From positions 1 through 40,853 of the forward strand of contig JAHFDP010000036.1 in assembly GCA_023248955.1 (NCBI GenBank): a stretch of 40,853 bases of DNA. Reading direction: 5' to 3'. Under the pieces are notes generated by a model. That model was given only the letters and a program-made list of their open reading frames with translations. It was not told the origin of the DNA and ran no database searches. The stretch comes from Deltaproteobacteria bacterium (GTDB lineage: Bacteria; Myxococcota; Myxococcia; Myxococcales; JAHFDP01). Shown in pieces: positions 1 through 7,266 of this stretch. The position numbers and the translations under genes are program-made. Positions within the stretch are counted from its first letter, which is position 1, and the number at the start of each line of letters is the position of its first letter.

Positions 1-483
1 GGGATCGTAAATGCTCACGTCTTCGCGCGCTGCATTCGGAAATCCGTCTGCGCCGAGTGTACCGAGCGCATTTTCAAATTCTTCGCGAATGTAGCTTTTG
101 CAATCCTCCAGCGCGGCGACGTCGCCCGCTTCGAAATCTTGCGCTCGTCGGCGCAGACAGTGATTACGCTGATCGGCATCCTTGTTGTGCACCGTGGCGA
201 GATGGTTCATCTGAAAATCGCCGTTGCCCAGCGAGTCGTTGTAGCGAACGCCGGTGATCAGCGCGGCGGTGGCGATGTCTTGCGGATACTGCGTTAGCGC
301 ACCCTCCGCGTGCGTGATGTACCGGCGATCGGCGTCGGAAAGCGGCGCGGCGCGATCGGACGCGCGAACGTAACCGCCACCCTGCGCACTTTGCATGGAA
401 GCAAGCGCGATGCGCTCGTGGCAAGCGTCGTGGATCGGATCTTTGACCTGGAAGGCGAAGAGGAGCGCGAGGGAGACGATCAT
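1..483 (-). CDS. Exported protein of unknown function (C-terminus beyond window)
   Basis: An open frame of 161 codons starts with ATG at 483 and runs off the left edge with no stop. The N-terminus, MIVSLALLFAFQV, is a short hydrophobic stretch that could be a signal peptide. It is followed by a His- and Cys-containing segment (DPIHDACHERIAL, NDSLGNGDFQMNHL, HNKDADQRNHC). The grouped His, Asp and Cys residues could bind metal or form disulfides, but I do not recognise a family. It begins 28 nt after the ychF stop on the same strand, so it may be cotranscribed with ychF. No clear Shine-Dalgarno sequence is visible. The coding call rests on the uninterrupted frame, the codon pattern and the secretion signal. 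Confidence 0.6.
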   Translation of the reverse strand, partial: MIVSLALLFAFQVKDPIHDACHERIALASMQSAQGGGYVRASDRAAPLSDADRRYITHAEGALTQYPQDIATAALITGVRYNDSLGNGDFQMNHLATVHNKDADQRNHCLRRRAQDFEAGDVAALEDCKSYIREEFENALGTLGADGFPNAAREDVSIYDP

Positions 484-511
484 CGCGCGAGAATAACGCG
501 GCGAACCGCTC

Positions 512-1621
512 TTAGACGTTAAACCGGAAGTTCACGACGTCGCCATTCTGCACGACGTACTCTTTGCCTTCCATTCGCATCAGACCTTTTTCCTTCACGG
601 CCGTCTCACTTCCGAGCCGCAGCAGATCCGCCAGCGCCATGACTTCCGCTTTGATGAAGCCACGCTCGAAATCGCTGTGAATCACGCCGGCCGCTTGCGG
701 CGCACGCGCACCGACCGGAATCGTCCAGGCACGGCATTCGTCTTCACCGGCCGTGAAATAGCTCTGCAGCTTGAGCAGCTGATACGCCGCTCGCACCAGA
801 CGATTGAGCCCCGGTTCAGCGAGCCCCGCGCTGTCGAGAAATCCGGCGCGCTCTTCGATCGGGAGCTGCTGAATCTCGGCTTCGATTTGCGCGCAAATCG
901 CGATCAGCGGCGCGTTGTGGGCGTCGGCAACCGCTCGCGCCTTGGCGACTTCCGGATCGCGGTCCGCCGAGGCTAGTTGCGCTTCCGACACGTTGGCCAC
1001 GAACAGCACTGGCTTGTCGGTGAGGAGAAAAAGATCGTGCACGAGCGCACGTTCATCGTCGCTGAGCCCCACTTTGCGCGCCGGCATTCCCGCGTTCAGC
1101 GCGGCCTTCAGCTTGTCGAGCACCACCACTTCCGCGCGCGCCGCTTCACCGGGCTTGCCCGCGGCCTTCGTCATTTTGATGGTGCGGTCGCGCCGCTTTT
1201 CGACCGTCTCGAGATCTTTCAAGCCCAGCTCGGTGTCGATGACCGTCGCGTCACGCGCCGGATCGACGTCACCGTCGACGTGAACCACATCGGGATCGTG
1301 AAAGCAGCGCAGCACGTGCGCGATCGCGGAGACTTCACGGATGTTGGCGAGGAACTGATTGCCGAGTCCTTCGCCCTTCGACGCGCCGCGCACGAGCCCC
1401 GCGATGTCGACGAACTCCAGCGCAGCCGGCGTGGTCTTCTTCGGCTTGAACATCGCGGAGAGCTTGGCCAGCCGCTCGTCGGGCACCGGAACGATGCCGA
1501 CGTTGGGATCCTTCGTCGCGAAGGGATAGTTCGCCGCCAGGACGCTCGCGCCTGAGAGCGCGTTGAAGAGCGTGCTCTTACCAACGTTGGGAAGGCCGAC
1601 GATGCCGATGCCGAGAGACAT
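512..1621 (-). CDS. ychF: Redox-regulated ribosome-binding ATPase YchF (Obg family)
   Basis: The 369-residue protein has the normal YchF length. The N-terminal P-loop GLPNVGKSTLFNAL (about residues 9-22) and the DIAGLVRGASKGEGLGNQFL segment (about 72-91) are typical of YchF/OLA1. A coiled-coil region follows, and the C-terminal TGS domain ends in KEYVVQNGDVVNFRFNV. YchF proteins bind the ribosome and prefer ATP to GTP; they are linked to translation and oxidative-stress responses. The start ATG at 1621 gives the canonical MSLGIGIVGLPNVGK opening. The gene lies downstream of the toxin-antitoxin remnant and upstream of the truncated exported protein. Nothing unusual is seen in the sequence. Confidence 0.97.
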   Translation of the reverse strand: MSLGIGIVGLPNVGKSTLFNALSGASVLAANYPFATKDPNVGIVPVPDERLAKLSAMFKPKKTTPAALEFVDIAGLVRGASKGEGLGNQFLANIREVSAIAHVLRCFHDPDVVHVDGDVDPARDATVIDTELGLKDLETVEKRRDRTIKMTKAAGKPGEAARAEVVVLDKLKAALNAGMPARKVGLSDDERALVHDLFLLTDKPVLFVANVSEAQLASADRDPEVAKARAVADAHNAPLIAICAQIEAEIQQLPIEERAGFLDSAGLAEPGLNRLVRAAYQLLKLQSYFTAGEDECRAWTIPVGARAPQAAGVIHSDFERGFIKAEVMALADLLRLGSETAVKEKGLMRMEGKEYVVQNGDVVNFRFNV

Positions 1622-1644
1622 GCCGCGTGGGATACAGGAAACGA

Positions 1645-1917
1645 CTAATGCTTGTAAACGTCGCGGCGGTTGCCGATACGAACGACAACGATGCGCAAAG
1701 CGGCATCCTCAATTGAAGCGATGATACGGAAATCGCCCACGCGGTACTTCCAATAGCGGCCGAGCTCCGCGCCCCGAAGCGCTTCTCCAAGAATTCGCGG
1801 GTTTTTAAGCGGCGCTTAGCGGTCGAAAAGGAATCGCAAGATCCGCTTGGAATCCTGCCGTTCAAGATCGTCGAGGTCTCTGGAAGCGGCGCGCTCGAAG
1901 TCAACGCGCCAAGCCAT
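1645..1917 (-). pseudogene. RelE/ParE-type toxin gene interrupted by an in-frame stop
   Basis: Reading from ATG at 1917 gives MAWRVDFERAASRDLDDLER and continues to FLFDR. Then comes TAA (bases 1818-1816, codon 34), and the same frame continues as APLKNPRILGEALRGAELGR, then YWKYRVGDFRIIASIEDAAL and RIVVVRIGNRRDVYKH, stopping at 1645. Without the stop this is a standard 90-residue RelE/ParE mRNA-interferase-like toxin, including the GEALRG...YWKYRVGDYRI-type core and the C-terminal RxGxRRxVY motif. No frameshift is needed, only one nonsense codon. The gene overlaps the 3' end of the antitoxin gene by 17 nt, the usual antitoxin-toxin arrangement. The toxin is probably inactive unless the stop is read through or the base is a sequencing error. 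Confidence 0.88.
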
Positions 1918-2125
1918 ACCGTTTCATGACCTCCTCGAGAGGAATCGCCTTACTTTTGCCAGTGCGGAGTTCCTGCATTCGCTTTTCAGCGATGTAGTAG
2001 TCCTCTAAATCGGCAAGATGTTCGAGGATCGCTTCTCGGGCGTAGAAACTCTTCGTACGGCCCGTGGCCTTTGCCAGCGCCTCGAGGCGTTTCTCAATCT
2101 TGGGCGGGAGGCGGATGGCTAGCAT
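1901..2125 (-). CDS. Ribbon-helix-helix antitoxin (RelB/CopG type)
   Basis: The 74-residue protein opens with MLAIRLPPKIEKRLEALAKA, a strand-helix pattern typical of ribbon-helix-helix DNA-binding antitoxins. It continues with GRTKSFYAREAILEHLADLE and a C-terminal tail ending AIPLEEVMKRYGLAR that would contact the toxin. By family rule it should bind its own operator and neutralise the downstream RelE/ParE toxin. An 18-base perfect palindrome lies directly against the start codon, consistent with autorepression. The antitoxin frame is intact while the toxin carries a nonsense codon, so it may persist as a solitary repressor. Confidence 0.88.
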   Translation of the reverse strand: MLAIRLPPKIEKRLEALAKATGRTKSFYAREAILEHLADLEDYYIAEKRMQELRTGKSKAIPLEEVMKRYGLAR

Positions 2126-2143
2126 TGCTATACAAGTATAGCA
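2126..2143. promoter_or_regulatory. Palindromic operator with embedded -10 of the toxin-antitoxin module
   Basis: TGCTATACAAGTATAGCA has perfect 8-base arms around a 2-base centre and abuts the antitoxin ATG. On the coding (minus) strand it contains TATACT, a good -10 hexamer ending about 9 bases before the ATG. That would put the transcript start close to the start codon, so the mRNA may be leaderless; no Shine-Dalgarno sequence is present. No convincing -35 was found. Binding by the adjacent ribbon-helix-helix antitoxin is inferred from position and symmetry. Confidence 0.7.
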
Positions 2144-2160
2144 TCGTTACTTCCTGCGCG

Positions 2161-2682
2161 CTATGCGTGCGGACCCGCCGCGGCCGGAAGCTTCTGAATG
2201 TATTCTTCGACCAACGCCCGCTGCTTCTGCGGATCCATCGACGCTGTCACCAGCCGCGAAGCCGCGTCCATGGCGAGATCCACCGCCATCGTGCGCAGCT
2301 CGGAAAAGGCCTTCACTTTTTCTTCTTCGATCATCTTTCGCGCGGAGACGAGTAGCGCATCCGCCTCTTTGCGCGCGGCGGCCATCAGTTCGATCTTGGC
2401 CTTCTCGACTTCGGCCTGATTCTTCCGCACCAGCTCCGCGGTCTCTTTGCGTGCGGCTTCCATCGCGGCCCGCTGCTCGGTGGCCAGCCGCTCAGCCGCT
2501 TCCCGCTCATGCTTGGCCTGCGCCAGCGCGTCGGCGATCGTCTTCTCGCGCTCGGCGATCATCTTGAGAATCGGCTTCCATGCGGTGCGTGAGAGCACGA
2601 TCAGGAGGACGAAGAAAGTGACCACGGTCCAGAAAGCGAGGCCTGGTTCTGGCTTCAAGATTTCAAGGGCGGCGAGCAGCAT
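2161..2682 (-). CDS. atpF: ATP synthase F0 subunit b
   Basis: The 173-residue protein has one N-terminal membrane helix (about residues 15-32, GLAFWTVVTFFVLLIVLS). A long charged, Ala/Glu/Lys-rich coiled coil follows, which is the peripheral stalk that holds F1 through subunit delta. The length fits subunit b. It is the last gene of the F0 cluster, after atpB and atpE. Subunit delta (atpH), usually the next gene, is absent here and found at 36069 on the other strand. The stop is 35 nt upstream of the antitoxin start. Confidence 0.95.
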   Translation of the reverse strand: MLLAALEILKPEPGLAFWTVVTFFVLLIVLSRTAWKPILKMIAEREKTIADALAQAKHEREAAERLATEQRAAMEAARKETAELVRKNQAEVEKAKIELMAAARKEADALLVSARKMIEEEKVKAFSELRTMAVDLAMDAASRLVTASMDPQKQRALVEEYIQKLPAAAGPHA

Positions 2683-2734
2683 GACGACTCCGTGAAAATG
2701 AGCGGGACCGCGAACGGCCCCGCTCGGTGACGAA

Positions 2735-2968
2735 TTACGCGGCCTTGGTGGCCAAGATGATGCAAACGACTTCGGCGAAGAGCGTGACGCCTTCGATTAG
2801 AGCGGCGGCGATGATCATCGAGGTGCGGATGTCACCAGCGGCCGACGGCTGCCGCGCGCTGCCTTCCATCGCGGCCGCGCCCAACCGGCCGATGCCCCAA
2901 CCGGCGCCGAGAACTGCCAAGCCCGCGCCGATGCCTGCTGCGAAATATCCCATTCCCAAGTGGTCCAT
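2735..2968 (-). CDS. atpE: ATP synthase F0 subunit c
   Basis: The 77-residue protein is a helical hairpin. Helix 1 is glycine-rich (GIGAGLAVLGAGWGIGRLG, about residues 12-30), the polar loop is MEGSARQP (34-41), and helix 2 is about residues 50-72. Glu59 in AALIEG sits at the position of the ion-carrying carboxylate. The Gln and Ser/Thr ligands of sodium-binding c subunits are not evident, so a proton ring is more likely. A second acidic residue, Glu66, lies two helical turns further in the same membrane helix, which is unusual. The gene lies between atpB and atpF with about 50-95 nt gaps. Confidence 0.96.
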   Translation of the reverse strand: MDHLGMGYFAAGIGAGLAVLGAGWGIGRLGAAAMEGSARQPSAAGDIRTSMIIAAALIEGVTLFAEVVCIILATKAA

Positions 2969-3063
2969 TGCTTCTCCCTTTTTGCGTCTCGGCCAGCGGC
3001 CACCGATTCGCGTTGTTGAGGCCGGCCGCTTTCCTGCCGCTTCGTCGGCTCCGGCGAAATTTT

Positions 3064-3888
3064 TTAGTGCGAGTGGCTTGCTGCCATTCCAATGAAGAGT
3101 GAGGAGAGCATCGTGAAGACGTAGGCCTGAACCAACGCCACGAAGAGCTCCAGCATGAAGATGCCAAGTGCGAAGGCGATCGAGACCGGCGCCACCGCAG
3201 CGTGAATCAAAAAGATCAGGCCAAGCAAAAAGAAGATCACGATGTGACCCGCGATCATGTTGGCGAAGAGACGAACCGTGAGCGCGAAGGGCTTGGTGAA
3301 GAGGCCGAGAATTTCGACAGGCACCATGATCGGCCAGAGCAACCAGTGAACGCCACCCGTGAGCGCCTTCAGCCAGCCGCCGATCCCATTCGAGCGAATC
3401 GCGGCATATTGCGTCACGAAAAAGGTCATCGCGGCCAGCACGACGGTGACGTTGAGGTTCGCGGTGGCGGTCGCGGTGAACGGAACGAGCCCAACCAGGT
3501 TCATGAAGAGAATGAAAAAGAAGATCGTGCAGAGATACGGCGTGTAGAGCGCACCGTCGTGGCCGATGTTTTTGTCGGCGATTTCGTCGCGGATGAAGAG
3601 CACGATCATCTCAAGCAGGTTGTAAAAACCCTTGGGAACGAGCGACCGCTTGCGGCCCCAGATGCTGAAAACGACCAGCAGCAGCGCGGCCGAGACGAAC
3701 ATGAAGACGGCGTGCTTGGTCAGCGAAACGTCGACGCCGAACAGGTACCACTCGGGCAGCTCGACTTTGCCGATGAACGGCAAGTCCAGTTCGCGCGCAT
3801 TGGAGACGTGCTCGAAAATCACGTCGGAAACGCTGGCGCCGCCTTCGGCGGTGTGCGCTGCGGTTTCTTCTGCTGCTGCGAAAATCAT
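3064..3888 (-). CDS. atpB: ATP synthase F0 subunit a
   Basis: The 274-residue integral membrane protein has several hydrophobic helices. The conserved helix carrying the essential arginine is TVRLFANMIAGH, with Arg206 equivalent to E. coli Arg210. This residue faces the c-ring carboxylate during proton translocation. I chose ATG at 3888 (MIFAAAEETAAH) because it overlaps the upstream atpI-like stop as ATGA and avoids a 74-residue non-conserved extension in the longer frame. The N-terminus is Ala/Glu-rich and probably lies outside the cytoplasm. It is followed by atpE. Confidence 0.96.
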   Translation of the reverse strand: MIFAAAEETAAHTAEGGASVSDVIFEHVSNARELDLPFIGKVELPEWYLFGVDVSLTKHAVFMFVSAALLLVVFSIWGRKRSLVPKGFYNLLEMIVLFIRDEIADKNIGHDGALYTPYLCTIFFFILFMNLVGLVPFTATATANLNVTVVLAAMTFFVTQYAAIRSNGIGGWLKALTGGVHWLLWPIMVPVEILGLFTKPFALTVRLFANMIAGHIVIFFLLGLIFLIHAAVAPVSIAFALGIFMLELFVALVQAYVFTMLSSLFIGMAASHSH

Positions 3889-4190
3889 GCTTCGCTCCGG
3901 CGAGCGCCACGCGACTGCGTGACGACGAAGAGAACTTCGAAAATTTGGGCGAGTGCGTAGATCGCGAAAAAGCCGCCCGCGGTGGTGAGGAGATTCGCGC
4001 CGACCGCGCGCCCAGCGACGATCGCGCCGGCCACCAACGCGATGCGAAGCAAAAACGCGCTGACGAAGGCACCGAGCAGAGCTTGCGTGTTGGCGCGACG
4101 CGCGGCCCAACGAATGGCGACGAGCGCCCAGGCGCCGCCCACAGCGGAGGCCGCGCCACCAATCATCAGGCCCATCGTCATTGCCGTCAC
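3885..4190 (-). CDS. atpI: AtpI-like membrane protein of the ATP synthase operon
   Basis: The 101-residue protein has about four hydrophobic segments (MGLMIGGAASAVGGAWALVA, ALLGAFVSAFLLRIALVAGA, and LTTAGGFFAIYALAQIFEVL). Its size, composition and place just before atpB match AtpI, an accessory factor implicated in c-ring assembly or Mg2+ handling. Sequence conservation in this family is low, so the assignment rests mainly on context. It overlaps both neighbours by 4 nt (ATGA), which suggests translational coupling in the F0 operon. Confidence 0.75.
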   Translation of the reverse strand: MTAMTMGLMIGGAASAVGGAWALVAIRWAARRANTQALLGAFVSAFLLRIALVAGAIVAGRAVGANLLTTAGGFFAIYALAQIFEVLFVVTQSRGARRSEA

Positions 4191-4465
4191 CGCTTCGCGT
4201 CCTTCTTGCTAAGCGCGATCACCGCGCGAAAAAACGAATAAAACCCGACCACGATTCCGAGACACGCACCCGCGACGAGCAACCATGGCGCCGTCGCGAA
4301 ATGCCTGTCCGCCGCCCATCCCGCCGCCGTCAGCCCGAGCACCGCACCCATGAGTTGCCACGAGGCATCGATCCAGGGACCAGCCTTGCGGTAGCTCGCC
4401 GCCGCTCCGGAAAGGCCGCTTTCGTCCTCGTCGCGGCGCTCCGGCATTCGGGGCGCAACTACCAC
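4187..4465 (-). CDS. AtpZ/AtpQ-like small membrane protein, first gene of the F0 operon
   Basis: The 92-residue protein (74 residues after the charged N-terminus) has two membrane helices, about WQLMGAVLGLTAAGWAADRH and WLLVAGACLGIVVGFYSFFR. The pattern Ax-P-W-L-L-V-x-G-A-x-L-G-I-V-x-G matches the AtpZ (ATPase gene 1) family, which associates with AtpI at the head of atp operons. The start could be GTG at 4465 or ATG at 4447 (MPERRDEDES); neither has a clear ribosome-binding site. It overlaps the atpI-like start by 4 nt. The 132 nt upstream, to the end of hemL, probably hold the operon promoter, though I cannot pinpoint it. Confidence 0.78.
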   Translation of the reverse strand: MVVAPRMPERRDEDESGLSGAAASYRKAGPWIDASWQLMGAVLGLTAAGWAADRHFATAPWLLVAGACLGIVVGFYSFFRAVIALSKKDAKR

Positions 4466-4597
4466 GGGGCCGAGCAGCGATCAATTGCGCGGCTGTGCGT
4501 TCCGTTTACTGGAATGGATTCGCGCCCCCGCGACGTACACTTCCGGACGTCCCGAGCGCGCGTCCGTTCACGCGGTGAGGATTCGCCCGCCACGTTC

Positions 4598-5881
4598 CTA
4601 GCGAATATCGCGCAGCGCTTCGCGCGCGGCGGCAATGGTCAACTCGACTTCGCGATCGCCGTGCGCCGTCGACACGAACGCCGCCTCAAACTGACTCGGC
4701 GGCAGGTAGACGCCACGCGCCAACATCGCGGCATGGAACCGCGCAAAGCGTCTGGTGTCGGCCTTCCGCGCCGTTTCCGCATCGACCACATCGTCCGTGG
4801 TGAAGAAAAGCGTCCACATCGAACCGGCGCGATTCAGACGCACTGGAATCTCGGCGGCGCGCGCGGCTTCCAAAATTCCGTCGCAGAGATTCGACGTCGT
4901 ACGCTCGAGCTGTGCGTGGGCGTCCGGCGTGGCGAGCTCCAGCGAAGCGAGCCCAGCGGCCATAGCCAGCGGATTTCCGGAGAGTGTGCCCGCTTGATAG
5001 ACCGGGCCTTCGGGCGCGATGCGCTTCATGAGATCCGCGCGGCCACCGTAGGCACCGACCGGCAAGCCACCGCCGATCACTTTTCCGAACGTGGTGAGAT
5101 CGGCGCGCAGGCCGAAGATTTCCTGCGCTCCACCTGGCGCCAAGCGGAATCCGGTCATTACTTCGTCGAGAATGACGATCGCGCCAGCGGCATGTGCGGC
5201 GTCGAGCAGTGCTTGCAAGAATCCCGAGCGCGGCAAGATCACGCCCATGTTGCCGACCACCGGTTCAACGATGGCGCAGGCAATGGTGCCGCCACGCTCT
5301 GTAAAGAATTTCCGTACAGCGAACTCATCATTGAACGGCAAAGTAAAAGTATGACAAGCGAGATCGGACGGCACGCCCGGCGAATCGGGCAACCCCAACG
5401 TGGCCACACCGCTGCCGGCCTTGACCAGCAAGCTGTCCGCGTGCCCGTGGTAGCAGCCGTCGAACTTGACGATGTCATCGCGGCCCGTCGCGCCGCGGGC
5501 TAAGCGGATAGCGGCCATGCAGGCTTCCGTGCCCGAGGAAGTAAAGCGAATCTTTTCAATGGATGGGACGCGCGCGGCCACCGCTTCGGCGAGCAACACT
5601 TCGCGTTCGGTCGGTGCGCCAAAACTCGTTCCGTTCGCGGCGGCCTCGGTGATGGCGCGGACGATCGCCGGCGGCGCGTGCCCAAAGAGCAACGGACCCC
5701 AGCTCATCACGTAATCGATGGAGCGGTTGCCATCGGCATCGACGAGCCAAGCACCCTCGCCGCGCGCGATGAACGGCGGCTCACCGCCGACAGAGCGAAA
5801 CGCGCGAACGGGAGAATTCACGCCGCCGGGAAGAATGCGCTGCGCGCGGGCAAAGAATGCGCGGGATTTTTCGTGGTTCAT
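4598..5881 (-). CDS. hemL: Glutamate-1-semialdehyde 2,1-aminomutase
   Basis: This PLP enzyme converts glutamate-1-semialdehyde to 5-aminolevulinate in the C5 route to heme. The 427 residues match the family. ATG at 5881 gives [28 protein letters not shown], the typical opening; the longer upstream frame is not conserved in character. Visible motifs are [15 protein letters not shown] (about residues 115-129), [10 protein letters not shown] (140-149), [10 protein letters not shown] with cofactor Asp239, and [15 protein letters not shown] with PLP-binding Lys267. It is a standalone gene between a TPR lipoprotein and the F0 operon, all on the same strand. Confidence 0.97.
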   Translation of the reverse strand: MNHEKSRAFFARAQRILPGGVNSPVRAFRSVGGEPPFIARGEGAWLVDADGNRSIDYVMSWGPLLFGHAPPAIVRAITEAAANGTSFGAPTEREVLLAEAVAARVPSIEKIRFTSSGTEACMAAIRLARGATGRDDIVKFDGCYHGHADSLLVKAGSGVATLGLPDSPGVPSDLACHTFTLPFNDEFAVRKFFTERGGTIACAIVEPVVGNMGVILPRSGFLQALLDAAHAAGAIVILDEVMTGFRLAPGGAQEIFGLRADLTTFGKVIGGGLPVGAYGGRADLMKRIAPEGPVYQAGTLSGNPLAMAAGLASLELATPDAHAQLERTTSNLCDGILEAARAAEIPVRLNRAGSMWTLFFTTDDVVDAETARKADTRRFARFHAAMLARGVYLPPSQFEAAFVSTAHGDREVELTIAAAREALRDIR

Positions 5882-5975
5882 GCGCCCGCAATAGCATCCA
5901 TTCGCCGTTAAGGGGAACGCGGAGCCTGCGGAAAATCCCGTTCCACGACGATCGTGCTGGGACCGACCTCTGAGA

Positions 5976-6848
5976 TCAGTTCGCGCTCCGCCGCGCTCCG
6001 CGATAATCAAACGCATCCGCGCGCGCGAAACCTTGCGGCGTGGTCTGCGCCACGCGACGCCGCAGCCGCGCCAGCGATTCCTGCACCGTGCGCGGCGCGG
6101 GGTGGTTGGCCAACGCCTCGATGTAGCTGCGCTCAGCCAGCATCTCCTCGCCCGCTTCCGCTGCGCAGTCGCCCGCCTCCACCAACGCGATTGGCGCTTC
6201 CGGTGAACTCGGCCAACGCGCCGCTACGTCGTGCAGGGCCTCGGCCGCTAGGATCGCTTTCCCGGCCAAGTGCAGCGCATGTCCAGCAACCATCTGCGCC
6301 GCTGGGCCAAGCGACGATTGCGGATAGTGCAACAGGAGAGCCTCTGCCTCGCAGATGGCCTGATCGTGATTGCCCGCGTCCAGGAACGTGCGCGCGGCTT
6401 TGAGCTGTACCTCGTCGGCGCCGGCGTGGTTCGGGAATGCCTCGACGACGCCCAAGTACGCACCCGCAGCGGCGGGAAAATCCTTCAACTTGTCGTGCAG
6501 CAGATCGCCGAGACGCATTCGCGCGGAAAAGGCCGCCTCCGTTCCGCCGTACTCCATGGCTATGCGCCGAAAATAGGCGGCGGCGTCGCCTGGGCGGGCG
6601 AGATCCAGCTCGAGGAGGTCGGCCGCCATCTGCAACGCACGCAGGCGCTCGAAACGCGCGTCGCCGGACACGCCTTCGCCGAGCGTGATCAGCGCGGCCT
6701 TGACCGAGAGATAAGCCGCTTGGGCATGACCCGAAAGCGCTAGATCGCGCGCGCCGTCGAGCTGACGATGCGCGCCGCACGCGGAAGCGAAGACCGCGAT
6801 GGAGGCGGCCACGGCGAGCGCTCGGAGGCGAATAAGCCGGAAAGCCAC
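5976..6848 (-). CDS. TPR-repeat lipoprotein
   Basis: From GTG at 6848 the product has a lipoprotein signal ([21 protein letters not shown], acylated Cys about residue 24). A helical Ala-rich body follows with TPR-like units such as [40 protein letters not shown] and [20 protein letters not shown]. This resembles BamD/CpoB-like periplasmic TPR proteins, but I cannot assign a partner. An alternative ATG at 6878 would add ten residues encoded by the dispersed repeat; GTG gives the more normal signal length. A perfect 10-base tandem duplication (5982-5991 and 5992-6001) lies at the 3' end, just before the stop. A third copy would shift the frame into about 25 further codons ending [13 protein letters not shown], so the present C-terminus may be shortened. 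Confidence 0.78.
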   Translation of the reverse strand: MAFRLIRLRALAVAASIAVFASACGAHRQLDGARDLALSGHAQAAYLSVKAALITLGEGVSGDARFERLRALQMAADLLELDLARPGDAAAYFRRIAMEYGGTEAAFSARMRLGDLLHDKLKDFPAAAGAYLGVVEAFPNHAGADEVQLKAARTFLDAGNHDQAICEAEALLLHYPQSSLGPAAQMVAGHALHLAGKAILAAEALHDVAARWPSSPEAPIALVEAGDCAAEAGEEMLAERSYIEALANHPAPRTVQESLARLRRRVAQTTPQGFARADAFDYRGARRSAN

Positions 6849-7011
6849 AGTTGCCGTGGAACCGAGACGGTCGAGCATGGGTCGGCTACGAGGCGCGCAC
6901 GAGGAGCCCCCGGAAGCGCACTTTTCGGTGCGCTGAGGAGGCACCGGAGGAGCACCGAAGTAGACGGCCCGCGATCGGCCGTCGCAGGTAACGGCAATTG
7001 TGGTTTTCCGG
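6837..7011. repeat. Structured dispersed repeat, copy A (short form)
   Basis: This 175-base element matches 33258-33564. Its ends are inverted repeats of 21 bases beginning CCGGAAAGCCACAG and ending CAATTGTGGTTTTCCGG; only two positions differ, and both would be G-U pairs in RNA. Internal hairpins include GCGCAC/GTGCGC (loop TTTTCG) and GACGGCC/GGCCGTC. The left end overlaps the first codons of the TPR lipoprotein. The gene-free stretch 6849-7266 consists of this copy, a 56-base spacer, the nested palindrome at 7068-7225 and about 40 bases before the gyrA stop. I see no gene in it. Confidence 0.85.
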
Positions 7012-7067
7012 CTAAGCACGACTCGCAATAACGCAATCGGACAGGTGGCGGCAAGGCCGATCGCGTC

Positions 7068-7225
7068 AGAGCGGTTTTCATTTGCGTTGAGCCGACTCTC
7101 TTCAGCCGTCATGGCCGGGCTTGACCCGGCCATCCACGTGCATCGTGCTGGCATCCACCGCGTGGATGGCCGGGTCGGGGCCCGGCCATGACGGGAGCGA
7201 GATCGACGCAAGTGAAAACCGCTCT
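7068..7225. repeat. Nested palindromic element
   Basis: The outer 20-base arms start AGAGCGGTTTTCA (7068-7087) and are repeated inverted at 7206-7225 with one mismatch. Inside, GTCATGGCCGGGCTTGACCC... (7108-7138) is repeated inverted at 7161-7192 with minor changes. Each inner arm is itself a palindrome, GGCCGGGcttgaCCCGGCC, so the element can fold as a cruciform with branched arms. No coding capacity is visible. It resembles abundant intergenic palindromes I associate with alpha-proteobacteria; that link comes from memory, not from a search. Confidence 0.85.
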
Positions 7226-7266
7226 AGCGTGGACGCTGACACGTTCAGGTCGACGTTAAGGAAGCG

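Noticed and set aside
1578-1904. 108-codon minus-strand frame across the toxin region
   Set aside because: It is the wrong frame. The RelE/ParE motifs lie in the frame 1917-1645 interrupted by one stop.
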